This document shows, one piece after another, positions 54,198 to 61,650 of a stretch of 64,000 nucleotides of DNA. Each line of letters opens with the position of its first letter. Position 1 is the first letter of the stretch. The notes beneath the pieces were generated by a model that did no database searches, was not told the origin of the DNA, and was given only the letters and a program-made list of their open reading frames with translations. Source of the stretch: Butyrivibrio proteoclasticus B316 (lineage in GTDB: Bacteria > Bacillota > Clostridia > Lachnospirales > Lachnospiraceae); contig NC_014387.1 in NCBI RefSeq assembly GCF_000145035.1, positions 3,126,146 through 3,190,145 of the forward strand. Direction: 5' to 3'. A program made the translations under genes and the position numbers.

Positions 54198-55421
54198 TTA
54201 TTTAAGATAATTCCAAGGGCTTACATAAGCTCCATTTAATCTTACACCAAAATGGAGATGATTACCCGTTGATCTTCCGGTAGAACCAACAGCTGCTATC
54301 TTTGTTCCGGCAGAAACATCCTGCCCTTTGGAAACATAAAGAGCTGAACAATGCATATAGACAGTATACAAACCACCGCCATGATTGATCATAACATAGT
54401 TGCCCATCGAGCCTTCATATGACGCCGCTACAACTGTTCCTGCATAAGCAGACAGGATGGCTGAACCTGCCGGAGCAGCCAGATCTATACCATTGTGCAT
54501 CTTCTCGATTCCAAGAGTCGGATGCATTCTCATTCCATAGTTATCTGATATTCTGGTATATTTAGGACATGGCCAGGTGAACATACCTCCATCATAGGTA
54601 TACCTGCTGTATAAAGCCTCTTTATCAGCCGCAACTTCTTTTTCAAGAGCTGCAATAGCTGCATTTTCAGCCTTGATCTCAGCCTCATATTCCTTAATTG
54701 CGGCCTCTTTGTCAGTGATACTCGCCTGTACATTATTAAGCTCTGCACTCTTCTGATCTAAGAGATTCTCAAGATTAGCCTGTTCAGCCTCTTTTGCTTC
54801 CTTGGCTTCATCAAGTGTCGCTTTTTCTTCCTCAAGAGCCTCTTTGGTCAAAGCAATCAGTTGTGTAGTCTCTTTGTACTCTTCAAGCTTAGCTCTGTCA
54901 TAAGCAGATATACTCTCAATGTAGTCTGCCTTATTAAGCATTTCCGCAAAAGAGCCGGATTTGATCAATAGTTCCAGATAAATACTGCCACTTCTCTCAT
55001 ACATAAACTTGATTCGAGTTCTCATGGCTTCATACTGATTCTTCTGAACCTGTTCAGCTTCGGCAAGTTCCTGAGTCGTTGTTTCTATCTGCCCTTCTTT
55101 GATAGTAATCTGTTCGTCCAGCGAATCTATATTTTCCTGTACATCTGTAAGAGAAGCATCAATCTTGGCAATGTAACTGTTTAGATTGGATTTGCTGCTC
55201 TCAAGATCTTTTTTAACTTTTTCAAGGTCCGTTTTGGTCTTCTTTAGGGAATCGCGCTCTTTTTTGGCATTGGAAATCTGTTCTTCCTTGGCCTTAATAC
55301 TCTCCTCAGTTACATCCGCATGAGAAATAACAGTATTGCTCCCCCAAAGAGATACCATCATAACTATACTCAGAAAAAAGTATAGGATTCTCTTTTTCTT
55401 GACTGATATTAATCTGCTCAA
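54198..55421 (-). CDS. Coiled-coil M23 peptidase, EnvC/PcsB-like wall-hydrolase factor
   Basis: This is a 407-residue exported protein. A signal peptide (about residues 1-34) is followed by a long coiled coil (about 38-265, rich in Lys, Glu and Ala) and a C-terminal LytM/M23 domain. The domain keeps metal-site residues HPTLG...MHNGIDLAAP and HLHFGV, so it may be an active endopeptidase rather than only an activator like EnvC. The start is a TTG at 55421 with AAGGAAG upstream. It sits 24 bases after ftsX, which matches the FtsEX-partner arrangement. FtsX probably controls it by binding the coiled coil. Confidence 0.92.
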   Translation of the reverse strand: MSRLISVKKKRILYFFLSIVMMVSLWGSNTVISHADVTEESIKAKEEQISNAKKERDSLKKTKTDLEKVKKDLESSKSNLNSYIAKIDASLTDVQENIDSLDEQITIKEGQIETTTQELAEAEQVQKNQYEAMRTRIKFMYERSGSIYLELLIKSGSFAEMLNKADYIESISAYDRAKLEEYKETTQLIALTKEALEEEKATLDEAKEAKEAEQANLENLLDQKSAELNNVQASITDKEAAIKEYEAEIKAENAAIAALEKEVAADKEALYSRYTYDGGMFTWPCPKYTRISDNYGMRMHPTLGIEKMHNGIDLAAPAGSAILSAYAGTVVAASYEGSMGNYVMINHGGGLYTVYMHCSALYVSKGQDVSAGTKIAAVGSTGRSTGNHLHFGVRLNGAYVSPWNYLK

Positions 55422-55445
55422 ACCAAATAAACTTCCTTTTCTGAA

Positions 55446-56342
55446 TCACACATGCAAATGCTTTCTGACTGTCGTAAAACTACCAAAGAAACCAATACCG
55501 ATACCAATTGCCAAAGAAATCGGTATTAATTTGTTATAAACCACTTCAACAGGCAAAAAGTTCAGCAGGGAGCTGAGCATTGTAAACTTGGACATAACAT
55601 ACTCGATAGCCTTGGTATACACAAAATATACAATAACAAGCGGTATTATAGAGCCAATTATTCCAATCAGGATACCCTCTACCACGAAAGGTGCTCTAAC
55701 AAAGAAATCCGTAGCACCAATATACTTCATGATATTGATCTCGTCCTTACGCACAGAGATACCCATTGTAACAGTATTGCTGATAAGGAATATTGATACC
55801 AGCAAAAGAATTACTATGATTCCTCCTGAAACATATGCAATCAACTTGTTAACGCCGCTAAGAGTTGTAGCTGTTACTTCTGAACGATTAACTGCTCTGA
55901 CAACTGATATTGACTCCGCGTATGTAACAAGCGCAGGCTGCAATGAAACATCATTTAAGTAAATCTGCAGGTTTGCAGAATCTGCAAGTGGATTCTCTGT
56001 AAATCCGTCTGCATACTCACCAAGATATTGATCCTTGAAGCCTTCCCATGCTTCATCTGCAGATACATAAACAATTTCTCTAACCTCAGCTCTGTTCTCA
56101 AGATCACTCTTAACTGCAAGGATCTGATCTTCTGTAGTTCCCTCGTTAAAGAATACAGTTACAGAAACACCTTCCTCGGCAGTCTTAACAACATGCTGGA
56201 AGTTAGTAATGATTGCATAAAAAATTCCAAATAAAAACAGACATGCGCTTATAGTTGCAACAGAAGCAAGTGTGTACCACTTATTTCTCCCAAGGTTTTT
56301 AAAGCCTTGGCCAATCGTATAAAAGAAACTATTAATCCTCAT
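55446..56342 (-). CDS. ftsX: Cell-division ABC-type membrane protein FtsX
   Basis: This is a 298-residue membrane partner of FtsE. One membrane segment lies near residues 22-42, then an external loop of about 130 residues that would bind the wall-hydrolase factor (FFNEGTTEDQILAVKSDLE to NRSEVTATTLSG), then three more segments at about 170-195, 222-247 and 270-292. The short cytoplasmic ISVRKDEINIMKYIGATD segment is typical of the MacB/FtsX fold. The ATG lies 11 bases inside ftsE. It signals ATP use by FtsE to the hydrolase outside. Confidence 0.94.
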   Translation of the reverse strand: MRINSFFYTIGQGFKNLGRNKWYTLASVATISACLFLFGIFYAIITNFQHVVKTAEEGVSVTVFFNEGTTEDQILAVKSDLENRAEVREIVYVSADEAWEGFKDQYLGEYADGFTENPLADSANLQIYLNDVSLQPALVTYAESISVVRAVNRSEVTATTLSGVNKLIAYVSGGIIVILLLVSIFLISNTVTMGISVRKDEINIMKYIGATDFFVRAPFVVEGILIGIIGSIIPLVIVYFVYTKAIEYVMSKFTMLSSLLNFLPVEVVYNKLIPISLAIGIGIGFFGSFTTVRKHLHV

Positions 56343-57072
56343 CGATGTACATACCTTCTTCCTCGTCTTCTATAATGACGCCCTTTTTCATGGTAATAAC
56401 TCGCTTCTTCATGGCATTAACGATCTCTCTGTTATGTGTAACCACAATAACAGTAGTACCGTTCTCATTGATCTGCTCCATGAGCTTCATGATCTCCCAT
56501 GAATTGTTAGGATCAAGGTTTCCCGTAGGCTCATCAGCAAGCAGAATGGTAGGTCTGTTTACTAAGGCCCTTGCAAGCGCAACTCTCTGCTGCTCACCAC
56601 CGGATAACTGGTTGATCTTGCTCTTATACTTGCCCGCAAGATTGACTGTAGCAAGTATTGAAGGTACGTTTCTCTTAATCTCCCTTGAAGGAGTCTGAAC
56701 TATTCTCTGCGCAAAGGCAACGTTCTCATAAACATTCCTGTCCTTGAGAAGTCTGAAATCCTGGAAAACAATGCCCAGATTTCTCCTGAACTTAGGAATC
56801 TTACTGTGCTTGATCCTCCTGAGGTTATAGCCTAAAACTGTAATCTCGCCATCAGTAGGCACAAGCTCACGCAGTAACAGTTTGATCAAAGTTGATTTGC
56901 CCGATCCACTGTCACCCACAATAAAAACAAATTCACCCCTCTTGATATGAAGGGTGACTCCGTTTAATGCAGGCGCACCCGTAGAATAAGATTTCGTCAC
57001 GTTTTCAAGCGTGATAACCTCATCCTCAGGTATTTGCCTGCTTATTCTTTTTCTTCTGTATCCTCTTTCCAT
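56332..57072 (-). CDS. ftsE: Cell-division ATP-binding protein FtsE
   Basis: This is the ATPase of the FtsEX complex, 246 residues long. Walker A is VGDSGSGKST, the signature LSGGEQQRVALARAL, Walker B LLADEPTGNLD, and the switch VVTHNREIV. About 15 extra basic residues precede the usual start (MERGYRRKRISRQ); GGGGGAG gives a strong ribosome site for that ATG. It does not move a solute but controls the M23 hydrolase through FtsX. It lies 35 bases after a PucR/CdaR-type regulator gene. Confidence 0.95.
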   Translation of the reverse strand: MERGYRRKRISRQIPEDEVITLENVTKSYSTGAPALNGVTLHIKRGEFVFIVGDSGSGKSTLIKLLLRELVPTDGEITVLGYNLRRIKHSKIPKFRRNLGIVFQDFRLLKDRNVYENVAFAQRIVQTPSREIKRNVPSILATVNLAGKYKSKINQLSGGEQQRVALARALVNRPTILLADEPTGNLDPNNSWEIMKLMEQINENGTTVIVVTHNREIVNAMKKRVITMKKGVIIEDEEEGMYIDED

Positions 57073-57107
57073 AATTTACTCCCCCGGAAAAGCTTATTTA
57101 TGTTTAA

Positions 57108-58190
57108 TCAAGTAAACCTCTCCATATACTTCATGTATCTTACAACCATGAGCGCTATCTTGAATGTGATAGCATCATCAAAGACTCTAAGGTCAAGTCC
57201 TGTGCTCTTCTGCAATTTATCCAGCCTGTACACAAGTGTATTTCTGTGAATGAACAACTGTCTGGATGTTTCAGAAACGTTGAGGCTGTTCTCAAAGAAC
57301 TTGTCTATGGTAGTAAGGGTTTCCTGATCGAAGTCGTCTGGATTTCTTCCCCCGAATATTTCCTTGATAAACATCTTGCAAAGAGGTATAGGCAACTGGT
57401 AGATCAAACGTCCGATTCCCAGTTCGCTATAGCAGATAACTTTTCTCTCATCAAAGAATATCTTGCCAACATCAAGTGCCATCTTGGCCTCTTTGTAGGA
57501 ACGTGACACTTCCTTGATCTCACCTACTACAGTACCATAAGCCACTCTCACTCCGCTAAGTCCCTCTTTTTCAAGAGTCTGTAGCATGTCCTCTGCAACC
57601 TTGGAAATTTCAGAAGGCTTGAGCATGTCTGTGACATCCTTGACAACTATGACATTGTCCTCATCGACCTCTGTAACAAAGTCATTGCCATTTCCAAAAT
57701 GAGTTCTGGTAATCTCAAGTGCGTTATTATCACGACCATTCTCAGACTCAATTATCATAGCAACTCTCTTGGCATCCGTCTGAATGTGGAGTTTCTTGGC
57801 TCTGCTATAAATGTCAACCAGAAGAAGGTTATCAAGCAAAAGGTTCTTGATAAAGTTATCCTTGTCGAACCTCTCCTTGTAAGCCACCAGAAGACTCTGT
57901 ATCTGATAAGCAATCATCTTGCCCAGCATATAAGTATTCTCTCCACTACCTGTACAAATGAGAATATACTCAAGTTGCTGTTCATCATAAATTTTAAAAT
58001 ACTGATGTCCCTGAATCTCCTGAGAGTCAGCCGGTGATTCCACGAAATTTCTGGCAGCAACAGTTACGTTGCCTATGTCAGTAGTTGTAGAAGCAACCTC
58101 CTTGCCATCAATATCAAGCACACACAGATCCACGTGCGCTATAGTCTTGAGCCCATCAATTGTATTCTGGAGAATTTGATTAGAAATCAT
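57108..58190 (-). CDS. CdaR/PucR-type transcriptional regulator
   Basis: This is a 360-residue regulator. An N-terminal sugar-diacid-type recognition domain (about residues 1-115, with ALVD-like LCVLDIDGKEVAS) is followed by a middle GGDEF-like dimer domain (about 140-265) and a C-terminal PucR helix-turn-helix (about 290-355: LNVSETSRQLFIHRNTLVYRLDKL). The family answers to sugar diacids or related carboxylates. The ligand is not clear here; the name CdaR in this family is unrelated to the YbbR protein above. The gene lies before ftsE with 35 bases between, so it may be co-transcribed. It points away from the yjfB-like gene. AGAAAGAG precedes the ATG. Confidence 0.9.
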   Translation of the reverse strand: MISNQILQNTIDGLKTIAHVDLCVLDIDGKEVASTTTDIGNVTVAARNFVESPADSQEIQGHQYFKIYDEQQLEYILICTGSGENTYMLGKMIAYQIQSLLVAYKERFDKDNFIKNLLLDNLLLVDIYSRAKKLHIQTDAKRVAMIIESENGRDNNALEITRTHFGNGNDFVTEVDEDNVIVVKDVTDMLKPSEISKVAEDMLQTLEKEGLSGVRVAYGTVVGEIKEVSRSYKEAKMALDVGKIFFDERKVICYSELGIGRLIYQLPIPLCKMFIKEIFGGRNPDDFDQETLTTIDKFFENSLNVSETSRQLFIHRNTLVYRLDKLQKSTGLDLRVFDDAITFKIALMVVRYMKYMERFT

Positions 58191-58282
58191 TTATCACTCT
58201 TTCTGCAACCAGATAAACGCTGCGATAATAAAAACTAAAGACATTTTAATATAAATGTACAAAAAAATCTATATCCCAACAG

Positions 58283-58332
58283 GCGTTTTTTGTTCATTTT
58301 TTTGATTTTGTCGTCAAAACTAACAAAAACGC
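58283..58332. repeat. Imperfect inverted repeat between the PucR-type and yjfB genes
   Basis: GCGTTTTTTGTT (58283-58294) and AACAAAAACGC (58322-58332) pair, with an inner TTTTG-TCGT-CAAAA. A T-run follows on the plus strand. No gene ends here, so an operator or leader structure is more likely than a terminator. Confidence 0.45.
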
Positions 58333-58368
58333 GCATTCTTTTTTGTGGGTAAGATTACTCTGCAAGTA

Positions 58369-58395
58369 TAATGCCAAGAAAAATAAAGCCGATAT
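58369..58395 (+). promoter_or_regulatory. Sigma-28 (SigD/FliA)-like promoter of the yjfB-like gene
   Basis: TAAT (58369-58372), 15 bases, then GCCGATAT (58388-58395) match the SigD consensus at 11 of 12 positions with exact spacing. The start near 58402 leaves about 70 bases of leader. A TATAAT at 58367-58372 overlaps and may give a second promoter. Confidence 0.78.
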
Positions 58396-58472
58396 AAAAG
58401 ATAGGATAAAGTGTATATGTGCACAGATTCTAATTAATCTGACGTTACATTGCAGTTGCACAGGAGGTGCTT

Positions 58473-58661
58473 ATGGATATTCCCGCTTTATCAATGGCAT
58501 TATCTCAGAACAAAATTCTAAACGATGTTGGAGTGGCGGTGTTGGCAAAAAGTCTTGATACTATGGAGAGCGCTGGAGAAGCGCTAGTATCGACGATAGA
58601 TTCGGCTGCAGAGCTTTCTGTTAACCCCAATGTTGGCGCCAATATCGATATTAGAGTCTGA
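58473..58661 (+). CDS. YjfB-like small motility-associated protein
   Basis: This is a 62-residue peptide, MDIPALSMALSQNKI with mid segment DVGVAVLAKSLDTMESAGEAL and an end with NPNVGANIDIRV. It matches the YjfB family (putative motility protein) in length and in the pattern of Ser/Ala helices with NP-x-GxNID near the end. AGGAGG (58462-58467) lies five bases before the ATG; the GTG at 58467 overlaps it and is not used. The SigD-type promoter supports co-expression with late flagellar genes. The exact function is unknown. It is one of very few rightward genes here. Confidence 0.86.
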   Translation: MDIPALSMALSQNKILNDVGVAVLAKSLDTMESAGEALVSTIDSAAELSVNPNVGANIDIRV

Positions 58662-58670
58662 GATACAAGA

Positions 58671-58710
58671 GATCCCCATAGCCTTAATGGTTATGGGGAT
58701 CATCATTTTT
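58671..58710 (+). terminator. Intrinsic terminator after the yjfB-like gene
   Basis: A perfect 10-bp stem GATCCCCATA (58671-58680) with TATGGGGATC (58692-58701) is followed by ATCATTTTT. It is weaker toward the leftward CPBP gene, where no U-run follows. Confidence 0.82.
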
Positions 58711-58711
58711 C

Positions 58712-59638
58712 TTAAATCAAGCCTGCAGAAAAGAACATAAATGCTACCGCTACTATAATTGCAATGATAAGCGGAATAGTAACAAGTTTATATCCTTGTC
58801 TCTTATTGCGTGGAATGCCGATCAAAAATTCTTTTCTTCCTTCTATTTCAGAAATCTTCCTGACAATCAGAACCGAAACCGTAGTAAATAAAACAGCTGC
58901 AAGAAGCAGATATGCATGGTAAATGATCGTTGAAACAGTTCCACCTAGTTCACCCATGTAGTCACTTGCAAGTTCTGAGGCCTCATCAAGTGCATCACTA
59001 CTTAAGAACATCATAACCACTTCTATGGTATTAAACACAGCATGGGCAATAAACGATGCAAGAACTGTACCCGTAGCCTCCACCAAAAGTGCAAGCATTA
59101 CTCCCATAACCGCGCCATACGCAAACTGGTTGAAATTCATATGCATCATACCAAAAAGAACTGATGACAACACTATAGAGCCAATTATTCTGCCAGTTCT
59201 CTGATAGCTCTGCAATATGATCCCTCTGAACACAACTTCCTCGATAAAAGGTCCTAAAAGACCAATTGAAAGGATCATTACCCACATAGGCATCGCGATA
59301 ACATCATCACTTAGAGCCGACACCGTGTTTTCTACAAACAGCATCGAAACTGAATTTACAAATGCTACCAAAGGAAAAAGAGTCAGCACATACACCACTA
59401 TAAGTAATGCTGATGAAATGTGAATCTTGTGAAAGGGTATAAGAACCGACAACTTGTCACCGCTGTAAAAAACAGCTGCAAGTGCAGGTATCAGCACTAC
59501 CGCTTCACTCAGGATATTATTCATCAGGATTGATACTTCCGCGCCGCCGTTCAAATACCATAAAGAGAGTACTAAAACAAGGCCAATCGTAGAAAGGATC
59601 ATGTATAAATACGCTCTGTTAGCTCTCCTGTAATCCAT
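58712..59638 (-). CDS. CPBP-family intramembrane metalloprotease
   Basis: This is a 308-residue membrane protein with about eight hydrophobic segments. It has the CPBP motif EEVVFRG (Glu133, Glu134, Arg138), MHMN with His166, and HAVFN with His199 and Asn203, so all the expected active-site residues of CAAX-prenyl-protease-like enzymes are present. In bacteria such proteins often mature small peptides or confer immunity, but no peptide gene is next to this one. It starts 27 bases after the CvfB-like gene, with AGGTAGGA before the ATG. Its substrate is unknown. Confidence 0.88.
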   Translation of the reverse strand: MDYRRANRAYLYMILSTIGLVLVLSLWYLNGGAEVSILMNNILSEAVVLIPALAAVFYSGDKLSVLIPFHKIHISSALLIVVYVLTLFPLVAFVNSVSMLFVENTVSALSDDVIAMPMWVMILSIGLLGPFIEEVVFRGIILQSYQRTGRIIGSIVLSSVLFGMMHMNFNQFAYGAVMGVMLALLVEATGTVLASFIAHAVFNTIEVVMMFLSSDALDEASELASDYMGELGGTVSTIIYHAYLLLAAVLFTTVSVLIVRKISEIEGRKEFLIGIPRNKRQGYKLVTIPLIIAIIVAVAFMFFSAGLI

Positions 59639-59665
59639 AGGGTCCTACCTCTAAACTTTATTGCC

Positions 59666-60496
59666 TTAAATCTTATCTATGCTATCCTTGCCAATTGTGA
59701 TACGACCTTCCTTGAGAAGACGTCCAACCGCACGCTTGAATTCATTTTTACTCATCTGAGTTTTATTCCTTATAAGCTCAGGTGAAGCCTTATCTGTAAA
59801 AGGAAGCTTACCGCCACCCTCCTCTATCATCTTCATAAGTTTCTCTGCGTCTGAGTCCATCTGAAGATATGCCTTCTCGCGTACACTGAGGTTAAGTCTT
59901 CCATCCTCTTTAACAGATGTGATCCTGGCATTTACACTGTCTCCGATCTTAATATCGCCGAACAGCTCCTTCTTGGGAATAAGGCCCGAATAAATATCAT
60001 CAACTGCCACAAAGGCACCAAAGTTATCACTTAATTCATATACAGTTCCTATGACCTTATCGTCCTTGGAATATGGGCTGTCACTTCTAAGGTAAGGATA
60101 TACGTTCATAGTTACAGCAAGACGACTGCTCTTATCCACATAAAGCGCACAAAGAACATTTTCTCCGGCCTTGACTTTTCTGGTCTGCTCTCTAAATGGT
60201 AAAAGAACATCCTTCTCAAGTCCCCAATCCATAAAAGCGCCAATCTTACTTGTTTCTTTGACTCTCAATACCCTTACATCACCAAGCATGATCTTGGGCT
60301 CTTTGGTCGTTGCTATAAGCCTGTCATCTGAGTCTTTATAAATAAAAACTTCTATTTCACTGCCTATTTCTGTTCCTTCCGGAACCTGCTTAATAGGTAA
60401 AAGAACTTTTTCTTCTGCCCCTTCTTCTGCAAGATAAACTCCGAAGTCTACCTTCTTGATCACAGATAATTTCTGCTTTTCTCCAAGTCTAATCAT
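59666..60496 (-). CDS. S1-domain RNA-binding protein, CvfB/YitL-like
   Basis: This is a 276-residue protein with three S1-like barrels and a C-terminal winged helix. The first S1 domain begins near LSVIKKVDFGVYL, the third around VIGTVYELSDNFGAFVAVDD, with LGDIKIGDSVNARI-type turns and NLSVREK closing it. The final winged helix reads NEFKRAVGRLLKEGRITIG. CvfB affects virulence-factor expression in Staphylococcus through RNA binding; the role in this organism is unknown. I set the start at the ATG at 60496 with AAAGGACGGAAG upstream; an earlier frame to 60538 adds 14 residues without support. Confidence 0.88.
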   Translation of the reverse strand: MIRLGEKQKLSVIKKVDFGVYLAEEGAEEKVLLPIKQVPEGTEIGSEIEVFIYKDSDDRLIATTKEPKIMLGDVRVLRVKETSKIGAFMDWGLEKDVLLPFREQTRKVKAGENVLCALYVDKSSRLAVTMNVYPYLRSDSPYSKDDKVIGTVYELSDNFGAFVAVDDIYSGLIPKKELFGDIKIGDSVNARITSVKEDGRLNLSVREKAYLQMDSDAEKLMKMIEEGGGKLPFTDKASPELIRNKTQMSKNEFKRAVGRLLKEGRITIGKDSIDKI

Positions 60497-60569
60497 AATG
60501 TCTTCCGTCCTTTCTTTGAGCATGTATTGCACATGCATAAAACATACTACTGATCACTTATCTATATCA

Positions 60570-61292
60570 TTAAGCCCAAATCTGGACAATGCACACTGCT
60601 TCCTTGTCCTTGTCATTAAGGCTTACTGTATATACTTTATTATCTCCTATATTACTTCTAATCACAACCGGATATAGGACATCTCCCAAAAGAGCCTGCT
60701 TCTTGTATTCTGCGCGAAGATGCGTAACATCCAGAGTTTTATCAGGCAAACTTTCAAGCGCCATTCTGATATACTGACCATTATTTACATGGTTATTAGT
60801 ATCCAGGTGATGTCTCCTAATTGGTATTTCCTCGCCGTTTCTGCTATCCCCATCAGGAATATCTATTTTCCTGCTAAGGTACTCCATCTCAAGCTTTTCT
60901 TCTACAGGATAAGCCGCTATGATCTCAGGAGTCACCCTCGTAGGAACGCCCTTTTCAAAATCAAAAAGAGTCCATACGGAATTGGCTACCGCAAGCATCT
61001 CACCCTCTGTAGTCTTCATAAAAAAGTTACGAAGACCCATAGGTCCCTTCAACATGTATGGAATTGTACCTGTCGTTACCTCTTCACAGAGTTTTGGAAG
61101 TCTCTTTATTTCTATTTGCCAGGAATTAAGCACCCATGCAATTCCCTTGCTCCTAAGATACTCCATTGTTGCAGGCCCATCCTGCGTCTGGAATGTTGAG
61201 CAATCCTGAAAATAATCTATAAGAGATTCTATTGTCAGAACTGCATTGCTATCAACTTCACTATATCTGATCCTTGAATCAAATGAATACAT
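60570..61292 (-). CDS. Acyl-ACP thioesterase (FatA-like, double hotdog)
   Basis: This is a 240-residue enzyme that releases fatty acids from acyl carrier protein. Two hotdog domains occur: the first with RIRYSEVDSN and LIDYFQDCS, the second with LDTNNHVNNGQYI, which holds the Asn/His residues of the active site. WVLNSWQIEI matches the family's mid strand. I use the ATG at 61292 with AGGGGGAA; a frame open to 61412 would add a hydrophobic stretch that reads through the tRNA terminator and is not believable. A promoter lies at 61351-61378. Butyrate-forming relatives carry similar genes; the chain length preferred is unknown. Confidence 0.9.
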   Translation of the reverse strand: MYSFDSRIRYSEVDSNAVLTIESLIDYFQDCSTFQTQDGPATMEYLRSKGIAWVLNSWQIEIKRLPKLCEEVTTGTIPYMLKGPMGLRNFFMKTTEGEMLAVANSVWTLFDFEKGVPTRVTPEIIAAYPVEEKLEMEYLSRKIDIPDGDSRNGEEIPIRRHHLDTNNHVNNGQYIRMALESLPDKTLDVTHLRAEYKKQALLGDVLYPVVIRSNIGDNKVYTVSLNDKDKEAVCIVQIWA

Positions 61293-61350
61293 ATCTTCCC
61301 CCTGACAAAACTGACTATAAATGCGCGCATACATCATGGTGCATTTATAA

Positions 61351-61378
61351 GTTATAAGAACTCCAAAGATAATAGCAA
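61351..61378 (-). promoter_or_regulatory. Promoter of the acyl-ACP thioesterase gene
   Basis: On the minus strand TTGCTA (61373-61378), 16 bases, then TATAAC (61351-61356) lie between the tRNA terminator and the gene. The leader is about 50 bases. Confidence 0.58.
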
Positions 61379-61383
61379 TAACG

Positions 61384-61420
61384 AAAAAAAAAACGAGATT
61401 GATCGGAATCAATCTCGTTT
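61384..61420 (-). terminator. Terminator of the tRNA-Gln gene
   Basis: AAACGAGATTGAT (61391-61403) pairs perfectly with ATCAATCTCGTTT (61408-61420), with a tetraloop CGGA; on the minus strand a T-run of about ten follows. It ends the tRNA transcript before the thioesterase promoter. Confidence 0.93.
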
Positions 61421-61425
61421 CAAAG

Positions 61426-61498
61426 CTGGGCTAGTAGGATTCGAACCTACGTAATGACGGAGTCAGAGTCCGTTGCCTTACCGCTTGGCGATAGCCCA
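61426..61498 (-). tRNA. tRNA-Gln (anticodon CUG)
   Basis: The minus strand folds into a cloverleaf of 73 bases: acceptor TGGGCTA/TAGCCCA with discriminator G, D arm GCC-AAGCGGTAA-GGC, anticodon arm ACGGA-CTCTGAC-TCCGT with CUG at 61464-61466, and T arm GTAGG-TTCGAAT-CCTAC. The CCA end is not encoded. It reads CAG codons for glutamine. Its own promoter and terminator flank it, and it is next to the glutamine synthetase gene. Confidence 0.95.
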
Positions 61499-61511
61499 TC
61501 GACAAGAAATG

Positions 61512-61540
61512 ATTATACGGATGTTTATATAAAAATGCAA
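61512..61540 (-). promoter_or_regulatory. Promoter of tRNA-Gln
   Basis: On the minus strand TTGCAT (61535-61540), 17 bases, then a perfect TATAAT (61512-61517) lie just upstream of the tRNA. This fits a strong stable-RNA promoter. Confidence 0.8.
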
Positions 61541-61591
61541 GTACTTTTTTAAAATTTTTTTAAAAAATTTTTCTCAAGCTTATAAACATAT

Positions 61592-61622
61592 GGCAGAACG
61601 CGCTCTCAGAGCGCATTCTGCC
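61592..61622 (-). terminator. Hairpin after the glutamine synthetase gene
   Basis: GGCAGAACGCGCTCT (61592-61606) and AGAGCGCATTCTGCC (61608-61622) pair over 15 positions with one G-U wobble on the minus-strand RNA. No immediate U-run follows, but an AT-rich tract lies some 20-50 bases on. It probably ends the glnA-type transcript. Confidence 0.72.
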
Positions 61623-61650
61623 CATTTTGTCTTTTTCAATTTTTTTAAAA

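Noticed and set aside
61293..61412. A longer start for the thioesterase giving an N-terminal hydrophobic segment
   Set aside because: It would read through the arm of the tRNA terminator and the thioesterase promoter. The ATG at 61292 has a strong ribosome site and gives the normal family start.
61540..61576. A long T/A tract between the tRNA and the glutamine synthetase gene as a phage attachment site
   Set aside because: There is no repeat of the tRNA 3' end, no integrase gene and no mobile DNA nearby. It is simple AT-rich spacer.
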